From: Dimorphilus gyrociliatus
Lineage: Eukaryota; Annelida; Polychaeta; Dinophilidae
Length of the DNA stretch: 64,000 bases
Direction of reading: 5' to 3'
Assembly: GCA_904063045.1 (NCBI GenBank)
Contig: CAJFCJ010000008.1
Coordinates: 620,001-684,000 of the forward strand
Shown here: positions 25,083 to 39,506 of the stretch, in pieces
Numbering within the stretch: the first letter of the stretch is position 1
Layout: the number at the start of each line of letters is the position of its first letter
Program-made: the position numbers and the translations under genes
The notes under the pieces: model-generated
The model's input: the letters and a program-made list of their open reading frames with translations, nothing else
Database searches by the model: none
Told to the model about the DNA's origin: nothing

Positions 25083-28000
25083 ATGAAAAGATCGACAAGT
25101 GATGATAGTGATGATGAACTTTTATTTTCTAAACTTTCTAAGAGGCGTAAAGAATCAGCTCGAGAAGAAATTAAAACTTCCATTATAAATAATTGCAAAA
25201 CCCTGTCTAATATCGCTCATACAGATACAGAAGTATCTGTAGGAAAGAATAGTAATCAAAATACAAATACAAAATCAAGTCCAAAAGCATTATCTGTAGC
25301 AAATGTACAACTACGGAGAACTGGCAGAAAAAAAGTTAATAAAGCTCAAAAAAAAAATAAACCTACTCCTTTCAAAACTCCGGAAAAGTCTAAGGCAGCG
25401 CCCCAACACTGTCCAATCTGTCAAGCTCCTTACGGATGTTTAATCGCAGAATCTCCAGGCTGGCATCGTCAGCAGTGTTCTCTATTAGAAATAAAGAGAA
25501 AGAAAGGTTTAGCATTCCTGTTCATTATAATCCTATTAAAAGTTAAATGATCTAATTTATAGATTGTCCCCAAGGAGAAAATTGTAATAGTGAAATTCTC
25601 AGTCACTATGAAAGATACAATCATGAAAAATTGGCTAAATTACGTACTCGGCAGGATAGTAAGTAGCTTTTTCGTTAGACGTAGATCATACAAATTGATA
25701 ATAAAAAAATTTTGCTATCCAGAGGAGTCGAGAGAAAATGTGGCAAAAAAGCTGTTTCAAAATAATTCAGCTGAAGAATTAGAATGTGAAGCAAATAGGA
25801 AGGATACTTGCATAGCAAATACAACAATTATTCTTAGTAGTGACGATGAAGAGGTAGCATGTGTTCTTGATATAAAAGAACCTGATAAATCACATAGTAT
25901 TGAGAAGGTTCCTAGTGATGATAACGCAACAGAAATTGATATACTAAAAGAAACTGTAATTAAATCAAGGGAGGAAGGAGAAGATAATGAAAAAATTAGT
26001 ACGTTTGAGAGTGAAATGTATAGAAATAAAGTAAAAGAAAATGAGCCAGGTTTAGTCGAAGAAACAGCTACACCTAGCTCTCAATCCAGCGCCATAACAA
26101 TCCTAGAAGATAGTAAATCTCAAGAAGATAGGATGAATACATTATCTCAATCGTGTTCTTCTACTAAGAGTAGATATAGCGTTCTTGACGAGTTACCAAG
26201 CTATCAGCAAATTTCACCTCTCCAACTTAGTCAGGGTGGAGAGGAAAAGGACGCCTTAGCGGATAATATAGAGGATAATTATTTTGTTGAAGAAGAGATT
26301 ACCAAAACATTGCCTGAAGTTAAAGAAGTTGAAGAAAAAAAATCTGAATCTAGCGATTCTGATATAGACGAAGAAGAACTGGAGGAAATAATGCAGTCCT
26401 ACGTGAACAAATGTGAGAGACTTTTAAAAGAAAAGGAGGAAAGTAAAGAGGAAGATAGCGATAAAGAACAAGAAGCTATAATGCTAGATAAGAATAAAGT
26501 AGAGGATAGGAGCAAAGAAGAAGGTGAAAAGGAGAAAGTAGACGAAAAAAAATTGGAAAACAACTTGGAAGAAAGTGAACATATAGACTCTCAAAATTTT
26601 CACAACAAATCAACGAAACAGTCGTCTATTATCTCTTTTTTTGCCAAAAAAGATATTGAAAGGAAAAACACAAATGCTCAAAATAGTACTAAAACTGTGT
26701 CTTTCAATAAAAAGCCTAAGAGTCAAAGTGTATCAAAAGAAGTTCGATATGAAACGAAAAATTCATCCAAAACAGTCGTCAAAAGGTGCCCTTTTTATAA
26801 AAAGATACCGGGAACAAAATTTACAGTAGATGCTTTTAAATATGGCCTAATTCCCGACTGCGATGCGTATTTCTTAACTCATTTTCACTATGATCACTAC
26901 GGTGGTTTGACAAAAACATTTGAAGGAACAATCTATTGTTCAAAAGTAAGTTTTAACGTAATATAGAAGCTAAAAATAATAATAAAAACTTATTAATACT
27001 TTTTCTCTTTCTTTTCTAGATAACAGCAAATTTATTGTTATTGAAAATTCATGTAAATGTTGACAAAATCAAAGTATTAAATTTAAATGAAGAATATATT
27101 GTACAAGGCTGCAGTGTTACATTTCTGGAGGCTAATCAGTAAGTAATAATAACTATCCAGCAGTTTTTTATAAAAACAAGTTTCAGTTGAAGATTATATT
27201 TTGACTAAAAATGCTTTCTAGCGTAGAAATTACCATGAAAATATATACTTAATGCATAAATATAAATATATATAAAACCGTTAGATGGCGTTTAAAGATT
27301 ATGGAAAAATAGTTTTTAAAAAAAGATATTTTATTTTTTCAGCTGTCCAGGTGCTGTATTAATTCTTTTTAAAACATCAAATGGATGTTGTATGCTACAT
27401 ACTGGAGATTTTCGGGCTTGTCCAGAGATGGAGGAGTACGAACCAATAAAGAATATACAAATAGATGAATTGTATTTGGATACTACGTAAAAAAAAATAC
27501 TTAATATTCCATTAAAGTATTAAATTACTATAGTAAAAATCTTTCTCTTTTTTTTCTGCCTCTCGTTTTTAAGGTATTGTAAGCCGACCTATAGTTTTCC
27601 ACCACAACAATTTATCATAAATTTAGTTGTTGATATTTGTCTAAATTTGAACGATGGTAAAACGGTATTCGTCTGCGGTAGTTATACTGTTGGAAAAGAG
27701 AAAATATTCAGAGCAATATCCGAAGCATTCAATTCGAAAATTTACGTTACTAGAGATAAATTTAACATTTTAAAATGCTATGATAATGAAGCATTAACTG
27801 AAAGTTTGACAATGAATAAATTTGAAGCTTTGGTTCATGTTCTTCCTCTTTTTGATGTTCGTCGTTCCGATGTAAATATTGACTTTCTTCCCTTTAGCAT
27901 TGATTCTATTTTACTTGTATTTGTTATATACATATTATATTCTTCAATTATAGAAAATGGAATCCTATCTAAAGTCTTTGTCTACAAAGTTCAATCGTCT

Positions 28001-28330
28001 TGTTTCTTTTGAACCAACTGGTTGGACTTTTGAGAAAAAACTTAATTTTAAAGAATTGAAACCAGTCTTCAACAAAAATAATATTCTCCAATACGGTAAG
28101 TTTTTCAACATTATTCAAATAAAAGATAACTACTTGATTAAACGATGTAACATTTTCGTTGAACTTCAATCACTTTTCCAGCCGTTCCGTATAGCGAACA
28201 CAGCAGTTACGAGGAATTGAAACGATTTGTTCAGTACACAAAGCCAAAAAAAATTATACCTACGGTTAATGTTGGCAAACCAGAAAGTCGTCTCGAAATG
28301 AATAATATATTTAAAAGATGGTTGTCATAA
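25083..28330 (+). CDS. DCLRE1A: DNA cross-link repair nuclease DCLRE1A (SNM1A/PSO2)
   Basis: Eight exons 25083-25506, 25563-25658, 25723-26945, 27020-27138, 27343-27486, 27574-27871, 27954-28095, 28182-28330; 864 aa. The enzyme is a 5'-3' exonuclease that digests past interstrand cross-links. A small zinc-finger-like region ([10 protein letters not shown] with WHRQQC) suits the ubiquitin-binding finger of the family. A long Glu/Ser-rich disordered region follows, with a PCNA-box-like [12 protein letters not shown]. The catalytic metallo-beta-lactamase domain starts [17 protein letters not shown] and has [20 protein letters not shown] and HTGDFRA. The beta-CASP domain ends with [14 protein letters not shown] and [11 protein letters not shown]. 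All metal-binding motifs are intact. The 1.2 kb third exon carries the acidic linker. Confidence 0.95.
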
Positions 28331-28681
28331 CAACAGATGTTTATTTTTGTAATTAATTTGTACACTTTAATTAAAAATTTTGTGAACGAAACAATAAGAA
28401 ACATTCTATTTTTAGAGGAAAATACTAATTTTACCTCAACAACAAGAAACACTAGAAAAAACTTTATTTTTGTTTTTACATATTTCTATATTTCAAACCA
28501 TTAATAATCCAAATTGTCTTTTACTTTTGTAAAAAGGGATTGAAAGCTAAATAAAAGCGTTTCCTTTTTTTATAAAATGACTTTGATTTCATAAGACAAG
28601 TTAAATGTGTGTGCACCGAAAGAACTGAAGTACTTAACCTTTACAGTAGCCTAAATTCGGTTACCAGCTAACTACCATTAA
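28331..28681. other. Convergent 3' region of DCLRE1A and the glycosyltransferase
   Basis: Two facing 3' UTRs; AT-rich with several AATAAA-like signals. No exon seen. Confidence 0.4.
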
Positions 28682-30421
28682 TCAATCCAGCAGACCGGCT
28701 TTTTTAAGAACATATTTACCAATCTCAGCGAACATTCCTTTAGATTTTAATAATACATCTAAATTCTTATATTCACTTGGATTTGGGTGTGTCCAATGAA
28801 AAGCGTAAACGTCATTTCTCCAATCTTTTATAGTTCCACTGTTTACGTGATCGTTTGTTTCGTTATGATAATCTTTTACATAAATAGGATGGCATCTTGA
28901 ATGGTAACAAATTACTTGTAAACGCCTATCAATTCTTAAAAGTTCGGGATATTTTTCAAGTAGTTTATAAGGTTCCATAACTCCTGTAAATCCATGTAGG
29001 TGATTATGTAGCTCATGCATAGAATCCCTAAAGATGTGCCAAAATTTTCCGCCTTTCTTTCCATATGATAAACCAAAGTTTACAGAATCTCTATAGGGCC
29101 ACGACCAATCTATCCAATCGAAAGATGCAACGGCTTCATAGCCACGATCCTCATACGTAGGTCCTCGTACCCAAATGGCATCTGTGTCTGTATAAATGCC
29201 ACCATATTTAATCATCAAATCGACTCTGATTATGTCACTCATCAAAGCCCTGTAATAATTTTGAATTTCTCCTCCATAAACAGTTCTGGGTGGGAGTCGT
29301 GTTATGAACTTTACTCTTGGATTTGACCTTATTTTTTGCCAATTCTCACCAACTGGCTCTATGTCGCCGTGAATATATAGAACATCAACGTTTACCACAT
29401 AGAGAACACTCAAGGCCGATAAAAAGAATACAAAATCCATTGGGCCCCCTCCTATCCAAATCATATGACCAATATTTGGTACAAGCTCGTTGTAATCAGG
29501 TTTAGGTTTACGAATTTCAGCAGTTCCATAGAAGAGTGTTCTACATAGACTACCAAATCTATTGTCAAGTTCCCAAATATCCATAGGCATAAGAGAGTCT
29601 AAAGAACCTCCTCTAACAGTTAAGCACATAGGCGTATCATCGCCATTATAAATATGTTGTACAGTAGCACACTTTAAAGTTTTTGTTTTCAATTCTCTAT
29701 TATGCAAAAGTTCTTTCCATTCTGAAGCTTCTTTAAGGATATTGCCTCTCAGCATGATCATTCCTTCGAGAGAATCCTCTTCCAGAGCGAAAATGAAGTC
29801 GTTTAGCCTTGTCTTTGGTTCAAAGTTAACTAACCAAGTGTCTTGTCCAACATAAATACCTCCTTCTTCCTTCAGCATATTCATTATTATACCTATTCTT
29901 TCATCTATTGGAACACGTTCATTGCAAACTCGTTCCTGGTCAGGTGTGAATTTTTGCATAGTAAAGAAAATCTCGTCAGTCTTAATCCACTGCAACCACT
30001 GATGATATCTTAGTTTATCAATACCAGGTTCTTTTGAATAATGCATCACCACTCTATCAGGCTTTAAAATTCTCGATATACTTTTAACAGTCAAATAATG
30101 TTTATATTCTACCCATTTTTGACCGCACCATATTAGATGAGCTTGAGGTGGGACTAAGCCCGGAAGAAGTGCCTCTTCGTGATTCCAATCAAAAGCTAAG
30201 GCTGTTGGTTTTACAGGCTTAGGAGTTCCCTTGAATTTCGTATCAGGCTGAGACGTGGCGGCTATTTCCGTTTTAATAGCAGATATTTTCCCTTTCGAAA
30301 CACTTTCAAACTGTCTGACTCGTTTGACATTTGAAGGAGTTCTTAAAAATGTAAAAAGTAACGCCAGAAGAACAATAGCTATGCAAGTAATTAATAATTT
30401 AGTTAAGTTAATTCTTAACAT
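28682..30421 (-). CDS. Type II membrane protein with two GT32-like glycosyltransferase domains
   Basis: An intronless ORF of 579 aa from the ATG at 30421. A short basic N-tail precedes one membrane anchor (residues about 6-30, LLITCIAIVLLALLFTF), giving Golgi-type topology. Two related domains follow. The first begins AHLIWCGQKWVEY and ends EGGIYVGQDTWLVNF. The second begins GHMIWIGGGPMDF and holds YGGIYTDTDAIWV, a DxD motif typical of sugar-binding-DXD (GT32-like) transferases, then a C-terminal WTHPNPSEY. In the first copy the DxD position reads GQD, so it has probably lost metal/nucleotide-sugar binding. The donor and acceptor cannot be told. Upstream in-frame TTG codons are not used as starts. 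Confidence 0.8.
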   Translation of the reverse strand: MLRINLTKLLITCIAIVLLALLFTFLRTPSNVKRVRQFESVSKGKISAIKTEIAATSQPDTKFKGTPKPVKPTALAFDWNHEEALLPGLVPPQAHLIWCGQKWVEYKHYLTVKSISRILKPDRVVMHYSKEPGIDKLRYHQWLQWIKTDEIFFTMQKFTPDQERVCNERVPIDERIGIIMNMLKEEGGIYVGQDTWLVNFEPKTRLNDFIFALEEDSLEGMIMLRGNILKEASEWKELLHNRELKTKTLKCATVQHIYNGDDTPMCLTVRGGSLDSLMPMDIWELDNRFGSLCRTLFYGTAEIRKPKPDYNELVPNIGHMIWIGGGPMDFVFFLSALSVLYVVNVDVLYIHGDIEPVGENWQKIRSNPRVKFITRLPPRTVYGGEIQNYYRALMSDIIRVDLMIKYGGIYTDTDAIWVRGPTYEDRGYEAVASFDWIDWSWPYRDSVNFGLSYGKKGGKFWHIFRDSMHELHNHLHGFTGVMEPYKLLEKYPELLRIDRRLQVICYHSRCHPIYVKDYHNETNDHVNSGTIKDWRNDVYAFHWTHPNPSEYKNLDVLLKSKGMFAEIGKYVLKKAGLLD

Positions 30422-31306
30422 GCTTGAAAATCCGGTCGCCAATGAAGGGTTGGCCCTACTTTGATATTGTAATATTGAAGTAGATCACGCTTCCTTTTGC
30501 TGTCTAGCGAAGCGTGACACTATATATTCTCACGACACAAATTCTATATTTAAACGATTACAGTCTCTTTTTTTTTCTTTTAACAGTCGAAGTTTATGTA
30601 TTCAGATAGCACAATCAGTTTGCATAGAGTTCCATCACATTTATGTACAATCACAATCGAAAAAAGTTATTGCTAAAAAATAGAAAAAAACAAGCAGGTC
30701 ACTTCAACGAATTAACTTCTTTTTATCAATAACAATAACGATGTTTGTAAACTTTATTAAAAAGGCGAAAAACCTTAATTATATACTTTTTATTACCCTC
30801 CCGTTTTTTTCATTTTTTTTTTTTGAAAAAAATTGAATGAGATCGAAAGTAAAAACAAATATACCGCAGCATCATAGATAACATATACTAGATATTCGAT
30901 ATTTGGCATTATTTGTTTTTTTTTAAAAAAAAAAATCTCTTATAAAACATATTTCCCCTCTTCTCAAAAATTATAAAATAGAAACAATGATATGTAAGAA
31001 AAATGTCATTCAACAATAAGGCTTGATGTGATTATTTGTTTATCCAAAACAAATCCAAAAAAAAGGGAAAGTTTCTTCATCAATTTTTTTGTTGTTTATC
31101 CTTCGTTTCTTTCAAAAGGAAATATCTAGTACATTTTATCTATGGTAATGTACATTCGTGTAACATTTGATAGGTGTAAATGCAACGCAAATGTCTTAGA
31201 AATAAATATTAACATTGAACAAAACTGATATGTAATTAATCCTATGTGTAGGAATTGAACGAAATAGACACCGCAACAAACACTTTTCTTTCGATTCATA
31301 TCTCTT
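30422..31306. other. Glycosyltransferase promoter side and YAP 3' UTR
   Basis: T-rich on the plus strand (A-rich in the sense of the minus-strand genes), with long homopolymer runs near 30815-30830 and 30910-30935. No exon seen; a long YAP 3' UTR is likely here. Confidence 0.4.
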
Positions 31307-33687
<2,381 letters not shown>

Positions 33688-34027
33688 TTTTTCCTTGTGT
33701 TAGTGAGCCGTCATCGTGGAAGGGTCGAAATCGTTCGAAATAATCCTCTCCTGGTGAACGGCGGTACGAAACTGAGTATAAAGAGTCTCGTCCTGCTAGT
33801 TTCGCATCAATTTTAGTTGTGTTCCACAAATTCTACAAAATTATCTTAAATATTTTTCTAATGACTAACTACCATAAAATCCCGCCGTTCTTAATTGAAT
33901 TCAGTAATTAAACGCATTAATTAAATCTACTTTTATTGGCTGCGCGAGGGGAATTCTCGACGAATCAGCGATGAGCTTACATACCTATTGGGGATTCCGT
34001 AGAGACAGCGACGCTATACAAAGATAA
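33688..34027. other. Divergent promoter between YAP and ANKRD45
   Basis: A 340-base head-to-head interval with no TATA box seen. Somewhat more GC-rich than the surrounding intergenic DNA. Confidence 0.4.
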
Positions 34028-35188
34028 ATGAGGAGATCTGCTAGAGGTGGTTCTAGAGGGAAGAAAAGTGATGGAAAAGGTTCTCGACCGACAACATCCC
34101 AAAGTGAAAGAGAGGAATTACAAGATGAGAGTGGAAATATTGCATGGCGATGTGCTATTGAAGGAAAAGCCGAAAGGTTAAATAGGTGTTTTGAAAATTC
34201 AGAAGATCCATATCACGAAAAAATTGAAGAAATGATGGGTTTGCGTGACGATGACGAAGGAAAAACACCGTTAGATATAGCGTCAATTCTTGGTCGAGAT
34301 AAAGTGGTTGGGGAAATAATTTATAGAAATTTTGATGTAAACTGCAAAATGGAAAAAAGTTTTTACACATCGCTACATTTAGCAGCAGCTTGGGGAAGTA
34401 TAAAATGTGTAAAGCAATTAGTTGAAGCAGGAGCTGATTTACACCACAAAAACTCAGCTGGCGAAAGAGCCCGAGAAATTGCACTAAGATATTCGCAAAC
34501 GGAATGTGTTGATTATCTTGATTGGGCCGAAGCCAAACAAGACCTACTGTTATGTATTGAGCGTATGCGAGCAACTTTAGGTGACAATGAAAAGGTTCAA
34601 GGTAAATTAACAAGAGATGATAAAAATATAGCGAATGGAGCTTGTAACGAGAAACAGGTCTGGGTTGATGGATCACCCAATGCTACAACCAAAGATTATA
34701 TAGCAATGAAACACGATCTTGATGAAATTTTAACTCCAATATGGGAAAAAATTAATAATCCAAGTAAGGAATTTTTATTTCTTCATTAATTCACAAAATT
34801 ATTTTCTATCTATCTATAATTTTCAATACATAAATAAAAATTTCTATTTACAGTATTGCAACCGGTAAGCCGCATCCGTAATTAATTAAACATTTGTTGA
34901 TTTTAATACTCTTACTGTAATAGCTTTTGCACGAATGAAGTAAATTTTTTTTAATATATAGTTAATGCATGCTATTTTTTTTATGAACAAAGCATTGGAT
35001 AAGGGAACTGTTTTTTTTTTCTTGTAAAATGATCATTAAAACAAAGCAAAAAACCACATAGTTTTCTAGTAAATTTTTTAATTGTTAGTAATAATTATTT
35101 TTAAAAAACAGCCCCAGAAGGGAAAGAAGTAACTACTACAAGACCTTCAACACGGAATGAATCATCACAAAACAAAAGCATCGACTAG
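34028..35188 (+). CDS. ANKRD45: Ankyrin repeat protein ANKRD45
   Basis: Main form: exons 34028-34763 and 35112-35188, 270 aa. After a basic N-tail, ankyrin repeats read GKTPLDIASILGRDKVVGEI and TSLHLAAAWGSIKCVKQLVE. The signature AREIALRYSQTECVDYLDWA matches vertebrate ANKRD45 (ARYSQTECVEFLDWA), and the later KLTRDDKNI and LDEILTPIWEKI also fit. ANKRD45 localises to cilia and spindle/midbody structures in studied animals. An 11-base candidate microexon at 34854-34864, flanked by CAG and GTAAGC, would shift the frame and give a shorter tail; skipping it keeps the 25-residue Ser/Thr-rich end, which I take as the main form. Confidence 0.88.
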
Positions 35189-35314
35189 GTGATGGCGGTG
35201 GTGGTTGATTATTTATGTCTCTTTTTTTTTGCAAATCCTACTGGATACGTAAAAAATTTTAAAAAATAAACATCTGAAACTTGTTTTTTTTTATATAAGA
35301 GATTGATATTGTAC

Positions 35315-37066
35315 TTATGTAACACCCCAACATAATTCATTTTGAGGCATTTTGACTACTCCCACTCCTCCGCCAAGTCTTCTATAGTTCATCTGGCCAC
35401 AATGTTTCCAACAGTTACTATCTGGATCGTATATTTCCATAGTTTTTAAATAAGTTGTGCCGTCGAATCCACCTATTGCCATTAATTGTCCATTGACAAC
35501 TGCAAGGCCAACTCCGCTTCTTCTCGATGACATAGCTACCACTGGCTGCCACGTTTCTGTGGACGGATTATATCTCTCTGCTGAACTCAGTTCTGTACTA
35601 TCGTCCCTTCCTCCAACTGCATATATCATGTTATTATACACAGCTACACCTAAATGTTTCCTTCTGGTATGCATATTAGCAACATTTACCCATCTGTTTA
35701 TCGTTGGGTTATACTTTTCGACAGAGTTCAAAGGACTAGTTCCATCTGAACCGCCAACGGCATATAGAAAACCACCTAAGACAGCTACACCTACGCCCAG
35801 TCGTCTTGTTGTCATATTTGGCACTTTCGTCCATTTATTTAGTTTTGGTTCATACTTTTCAACAAAATTTAAGCAACTTACTCCATCTTGACCACCTACT
35901 GCGTAGAGTGCTCCATCTAAAACTGCAACTCCTACACTGGTTCTACAAGAGCTAGTTGGTGCTATATCAGATGACCATTGATCGGTTTGAGGGTCGTATC
36001 GTTCGATACTATTGAGATAACTTTGTCCGTCATGACCACCAACTGCGTATAATAGTGAATCTAAGACTGCTACGCCAACTCCGCATCTCCTTTTTGACAT
36101 TTGGGCAACCATTCTCCACTCTCTTGTGTGAGGATCATATCTCTCTACAGATGAGATTGCGTCACCACTGCACCACCCGCCAACCGCAAAGAGCACCTCC
36201 CCGCAACGAATGGGTTTCCTTGGTCTAGTTCTAGGACCTTGCATATGGGGTCTTTCCTGTGGCAGCAGTAAATAATTCTTGGCTTCATCAACAAGGTCTC
36301 GACATTGCTCATCCGTTTTAATAATAATTTCTGAGGAGATTGAAACTAAATATTTCGGGGTTAGTAAGGGCAGTCGAACATGCTGCAAAACTTGATAGAG
36401 ATATTGTTTCCTTTCATTTACATTATATCGAATCCAACCAAGAACAGCTTCATAAACCTGCTCTTCATTGATAACATTAAGTTCATCGGAGGAAATTATA
36501 TCTACTAATTGGTTAACTGGCAGTAGCATAAATTCTTCGCTATGCATAACCTCTTGAAAGTTGTGCTGTGTAAATTTGTCAGCTATCCTTAAAAGATCTC
36601 TGCACGAGTGAGTATCAGCAAAGGCTCGAATTCCGAGGCAATTAGAAGGGTCCAATTGCTTTTTAAGAAATTCACAGCAAACTTCTTGAATTTCTTGTAA
36701 TTGTAATAAACAAGCGGCGGGTAGTAAAGTTTGTACATTGGTTTCGTCAATTACAATTTGTCCAGTATAACAAAAGTCGATCAATAACTCCATTGCTTGT
36801 TCATCAATGTCTTTTATACTTACTTCGTCAGAGCTCTTTTCTGTTAAATCCGATGTAAACATAGCTCGAAAATAAGGTGAACACCCACATAGGACAATTC
36901 GATGAGCATAAATTTTTCTCCTTCCAACAACAAGAATTACGTCGCATAGTTCCTTATTGTTTCGGCGAACGACATTTATATTTTCCAGGAAATTCTTTGC
37001 GTGTTTGGACGATACATAGGGCATTTTTGCAGAACAAGGGTCTTCAATTGTATTTGATGTGTCCAT
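35315..37066 (-). CDS. KLHL20: BTB-Kelch cullin-3 adaptor KLHL20 (diablo)
   Basis: One uninterrupted exon of 583 aa. A BTB domain ([32 protein letters not shown]) is followed by the BACK domain ([45 protein letters not shown]). Six Kelch repeats follow, each with AVGG and a later YDP/YNP-type motif. [20 protein letters not shown] joins the modules and is nearly identical to vertebrate KLHL20. The protein recruits substrates such as DAPK and PML to CUL3 ubiquitin ligase. The ATG at 37066 is the first in-frame methionine; the reading frame is open further upstream but only through non-ATG codons. Vertebrate KLHL20 has many introns, so intron loss or a retrocopy replacement is suggested. Confidence 0.97.
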   Translation of the reverse strand: MDTSNTIEDPCSAKMPYVSSKHAKNFLENINVVRRNNKELCDVILVVGRRKIYAHRIVLCGCSPYFRAMFTSDLTEKSSDEVSIKDIDEQAMELLIDFCYTGQIVIDETNVQTLLPAACLLQLQEIQEVCCEFLKKQLDPSNCLGIRAFADTHSCRDLLRIADKFTQHNFQEVMHSEEFMLLPVNQLVDIISSDELNVINEEQVYEAVLGWIRYNVNERKQYLYQVLQHVRLPLLTPKYLVSISSEIIIKTDEQCRDLVDEAKNYLLLPQERPHMQGPRTRPRKPIRCGEVLFAVGGWCSGDAISSVERYDPHTREWRMVAQMSKRRCGVGVAVLDSLLYAVGGHDGQSYLNSIERYDPQTDQWSSDIAPTSSCRTSVGVAVLDGALYAVGGQDGVSCLNFVEKYEPKLNKWTKVPNMTTRRLGVGVAVLGGFLYAVGGSDGTSPLNSVEKYNPTINRWVNVANMHTRRKHLGVAVYNNMIYAVGGRDDSTELSSAERYNPSTETWQPVVAMSSRRSGVGLAVVNGQLMAIGGFDGTTYLKTMEIYDPDSNCWKHCGQMNYRRLGGGVGVVKMPQNELCWGVT

Positions 37067-38889
37067 ATTGTCTAAATTTCTGTCCACAGGTATGGCTGAC
37101 AGCTGCAAATCTGTTCCATCGAAGAAAATTCTTAGCTATATAGAAAATCGTACAAAAATTCACTTTACCATGCCTACGGGCAATATCGGTGAAAAGCCGA
37201 TCTTCCATCGTCGCCATCGATTAATTAATAATCAATCAGATAAAGATGATAATTGAGAAAATCTTACAGATGCAAACGACCATGGCGAATTGTTTGTAGC
37301 TTAAAATACGGGTCTTACTAAAACATGTACAACAGTATGCAGAACTCATTCAAAAAAAATTGAGACATATATGTAAGCTTTCTAAATACAAGATACTGCT
37401 GCTCTGTTCAAAATTGACTTGAAAGAGAAAATTATGTTAAATTTAGTAAAAATTAAGACAAATAAGATTAAAATTGTCAATTCTAGCTATTTAATTAGAA
37501 TTTATATTCAAAAATAATTTTCAAAATATTAATCAAGTACTAGTGTTGTTATTTCCTAACTCTGAGCTTCTAACCTAAAAAACTACAAGTTTAAAGTTTA
37601 CTTCACTTATCAATCAGTGCTGATTTTTTTAGTAACAGTTTAAGCTTAATAAATAAATTAAATTGCTTACGCTAATAAATTAACATTAGGATTGTGGTGA
37701 TTATTGCAAAAATTTCTCCAATCAGACAATCGTCCAACCAAAATTTTAAAAATCAGGATTTCTTCATAATTTGACTGATATTATAAAATTGCATATTGAA
37801 ATTATAATGTTCTCCAGACCCGAAGCATACGAAAAACTTTGCTGGCGAAATTACTACACAGTATAACGAAACTGTATCTCGGCAGTAATTTTTTGGAAAG
37901 TTACACTTCTCCTCTTGATAGTGTTAAAAGCTGATAACCATAGATAGTTTAGATCTTATCATTCCTGAAAATTAAAATTGAGGGGATATGACTAGCTACA
38001 GGGCTAGTTTACGCATTCATAATCAGCGACATTCACTAGATGATTCATATGCATAATTTCTTCTTCCTACTCTTTTCTTGAGTATCAAACTGAAAAATAA
38101 ATTGAAACATCGTGAAAAAGAACCTTATCCGAAAGTATTAGCAGAACATCAAGGAATGATTTCAAAATGGCAATTAGAATAGAAGTAACAGGATAAGGTA
38201 TTAGAACTGCAAAAGGTGCATTGAGTATAGAGACTTTCGGGTTATCGATCTTTAAAATTCCGGCTATCAAAGCCTAATCTAATTAGAAATAGAAAGTCAA
38301 GTGGTTGATTCACAATCGACAACGGCCATTAATTACTAACTATAGAGTGTCTTGACGTAGTTTTAATAAAGAGGTCACAATTAGAATATTATTTCAAAAG
38401 CTGTAAATTTTTCTTCTAATGAAAATTCTTTGTTGAACAGAGAATAATAAAGATGGCAAATTTGCAGAAGTGTTGCAGAAGTTTATAAATTAATTATTTG
38501 CAGTGAAATTATGAAGCAATATTAATAAAGGGTTTGGGAATATAATCTATGTTTAAACAAAGGAAAAGAAATAATTGATATCTTATCTTTAAAATAGAAT
38601 AGCGTCTTTTTAAAATAAAAACATAAGTGTAGTACGTTGTTTATCTCTAACGTCACTGATTTCAATCAATAAAATTTAAAATTCAGGTTTTTGCATGTCA
38701 TCTAACGCTATCTTTGCAAGATATAGATAAGGTACGTTTGATCTATATAACAAAAGAAAGATAAACAATACAGTAATCTATGTAGTAAGTGAGAAGACAG
38801 GTGTAAAAATTTATAAACATTACATATTCATCATATTTGTTGTTTTTTATTCTTCAAACTGATTTTCTATATTCAGAAATGTATGAAAA
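37067..38889. other. Long gene-free stretch between KLHL20 and eL42
   Basis: About 1.8 kb with no recognised gene, one of the largest such gaps here. On the minus strand 38085-38270 has a hydrophobic reading frame without an ATG (see rejected items). The rest is AT-rich and unstructured; KLHL20 5' UTR or distal elements may lie here. Confidence 0.45.
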
Positions 38890-39324
38890 TTAAAATTGTA
38901 TCATTTGCCCTTTTCTTTTCTTATCTCCACCAATTTCAAAATGTTTACATCTCTTTAGAGTGACCTGTTTCTTTCTATGACAACTTGTACACTCCATTTT
39001 CAGAACGATTTTTCTAGTTGTTTTTGCCTATCAAATATCAAAATATAGTTTATAAGTTTTAAAAAAAATGTCTATCCGTCTTACTTTCTTATGAAAAACT
39101 GGTTTTGTTTGCCCCCCATAGCCCTTTTGTTTTCGATCGTAACGTCTTGTTCCTGAAATAAACTGTCGTTAAACATACACAAAATGTAAAGTTTGTAAAC
39201 ATCTTTTACCTTGAGCTATGCCAGTAACCCTTCCTTTTTTGTACTGGGTTATTTTATGCAAAGTGTGCTTTCGGCAATTATTACCCTTGCAATAAGTTTT
39301 ACGTTGTTTGGGAATATTAACCAT
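38890..39324 (-). CDS. RPL36A: Large-subunit ribosomal protein eL42 (RPL36A/L44)
   Basis: Three short exons (+ coordinates) 38890-39027, 39085-39152, 39210-39324; 106 aa, the exact family length. It is a component of the 60S E-site. The sequence runs [50 protein letters not shown], then the second zinc pair ECTSCH and [14 protein letters not shown] to MIQF. The zinc knuckle uses C-x4-C (CKGNNC) as in fungal and plant eL42 (yeast has CKGKTC) instead of the C-x2-C of vertebrates and flies. The proline of TKPVFHK, whose change confers cycloheximide resistance in yeasts, is the sensitive form. It is divergent from the acidic orphan, sharing a 182-base promoter. Confidence 0.96.
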
Positions 39325-39506
39325 AATCTTTACACTTTGCTACGGAAGTTTGAAAAATGATAATTATCGTCCTTCACCATGGAACTATTTGAAAAAAGGC
39401 GCGCTCTATTGCCTATATGGAACGAAGTGAATCCTACATATAGTGATTATATTATCGCTCTATCAAATTGTAATTAATTGAATTTACTATAGTTTAAAGA
39501 AATAAT

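Noticed and set aside
34155-34676. 173-codon minus-strand ORF
   Set aside because: It is fully antisense to the ANKRD45 coding exon and its translation is hydrophobic noise in the complementary frame.
35457-35891. 144-codon plus-strand ORF
   Set aside because: Antisense to the Kelch repeats of KLHL20; its repeated pattern mirrors the repeats of the real gene.
38085-38270. Hydrophobic minus-strand reading frame (61 codons)
   Set aside because: It has no ATG, no clear splice partners and no family similarity; an isolated exon cannot be excluded but is not supported.
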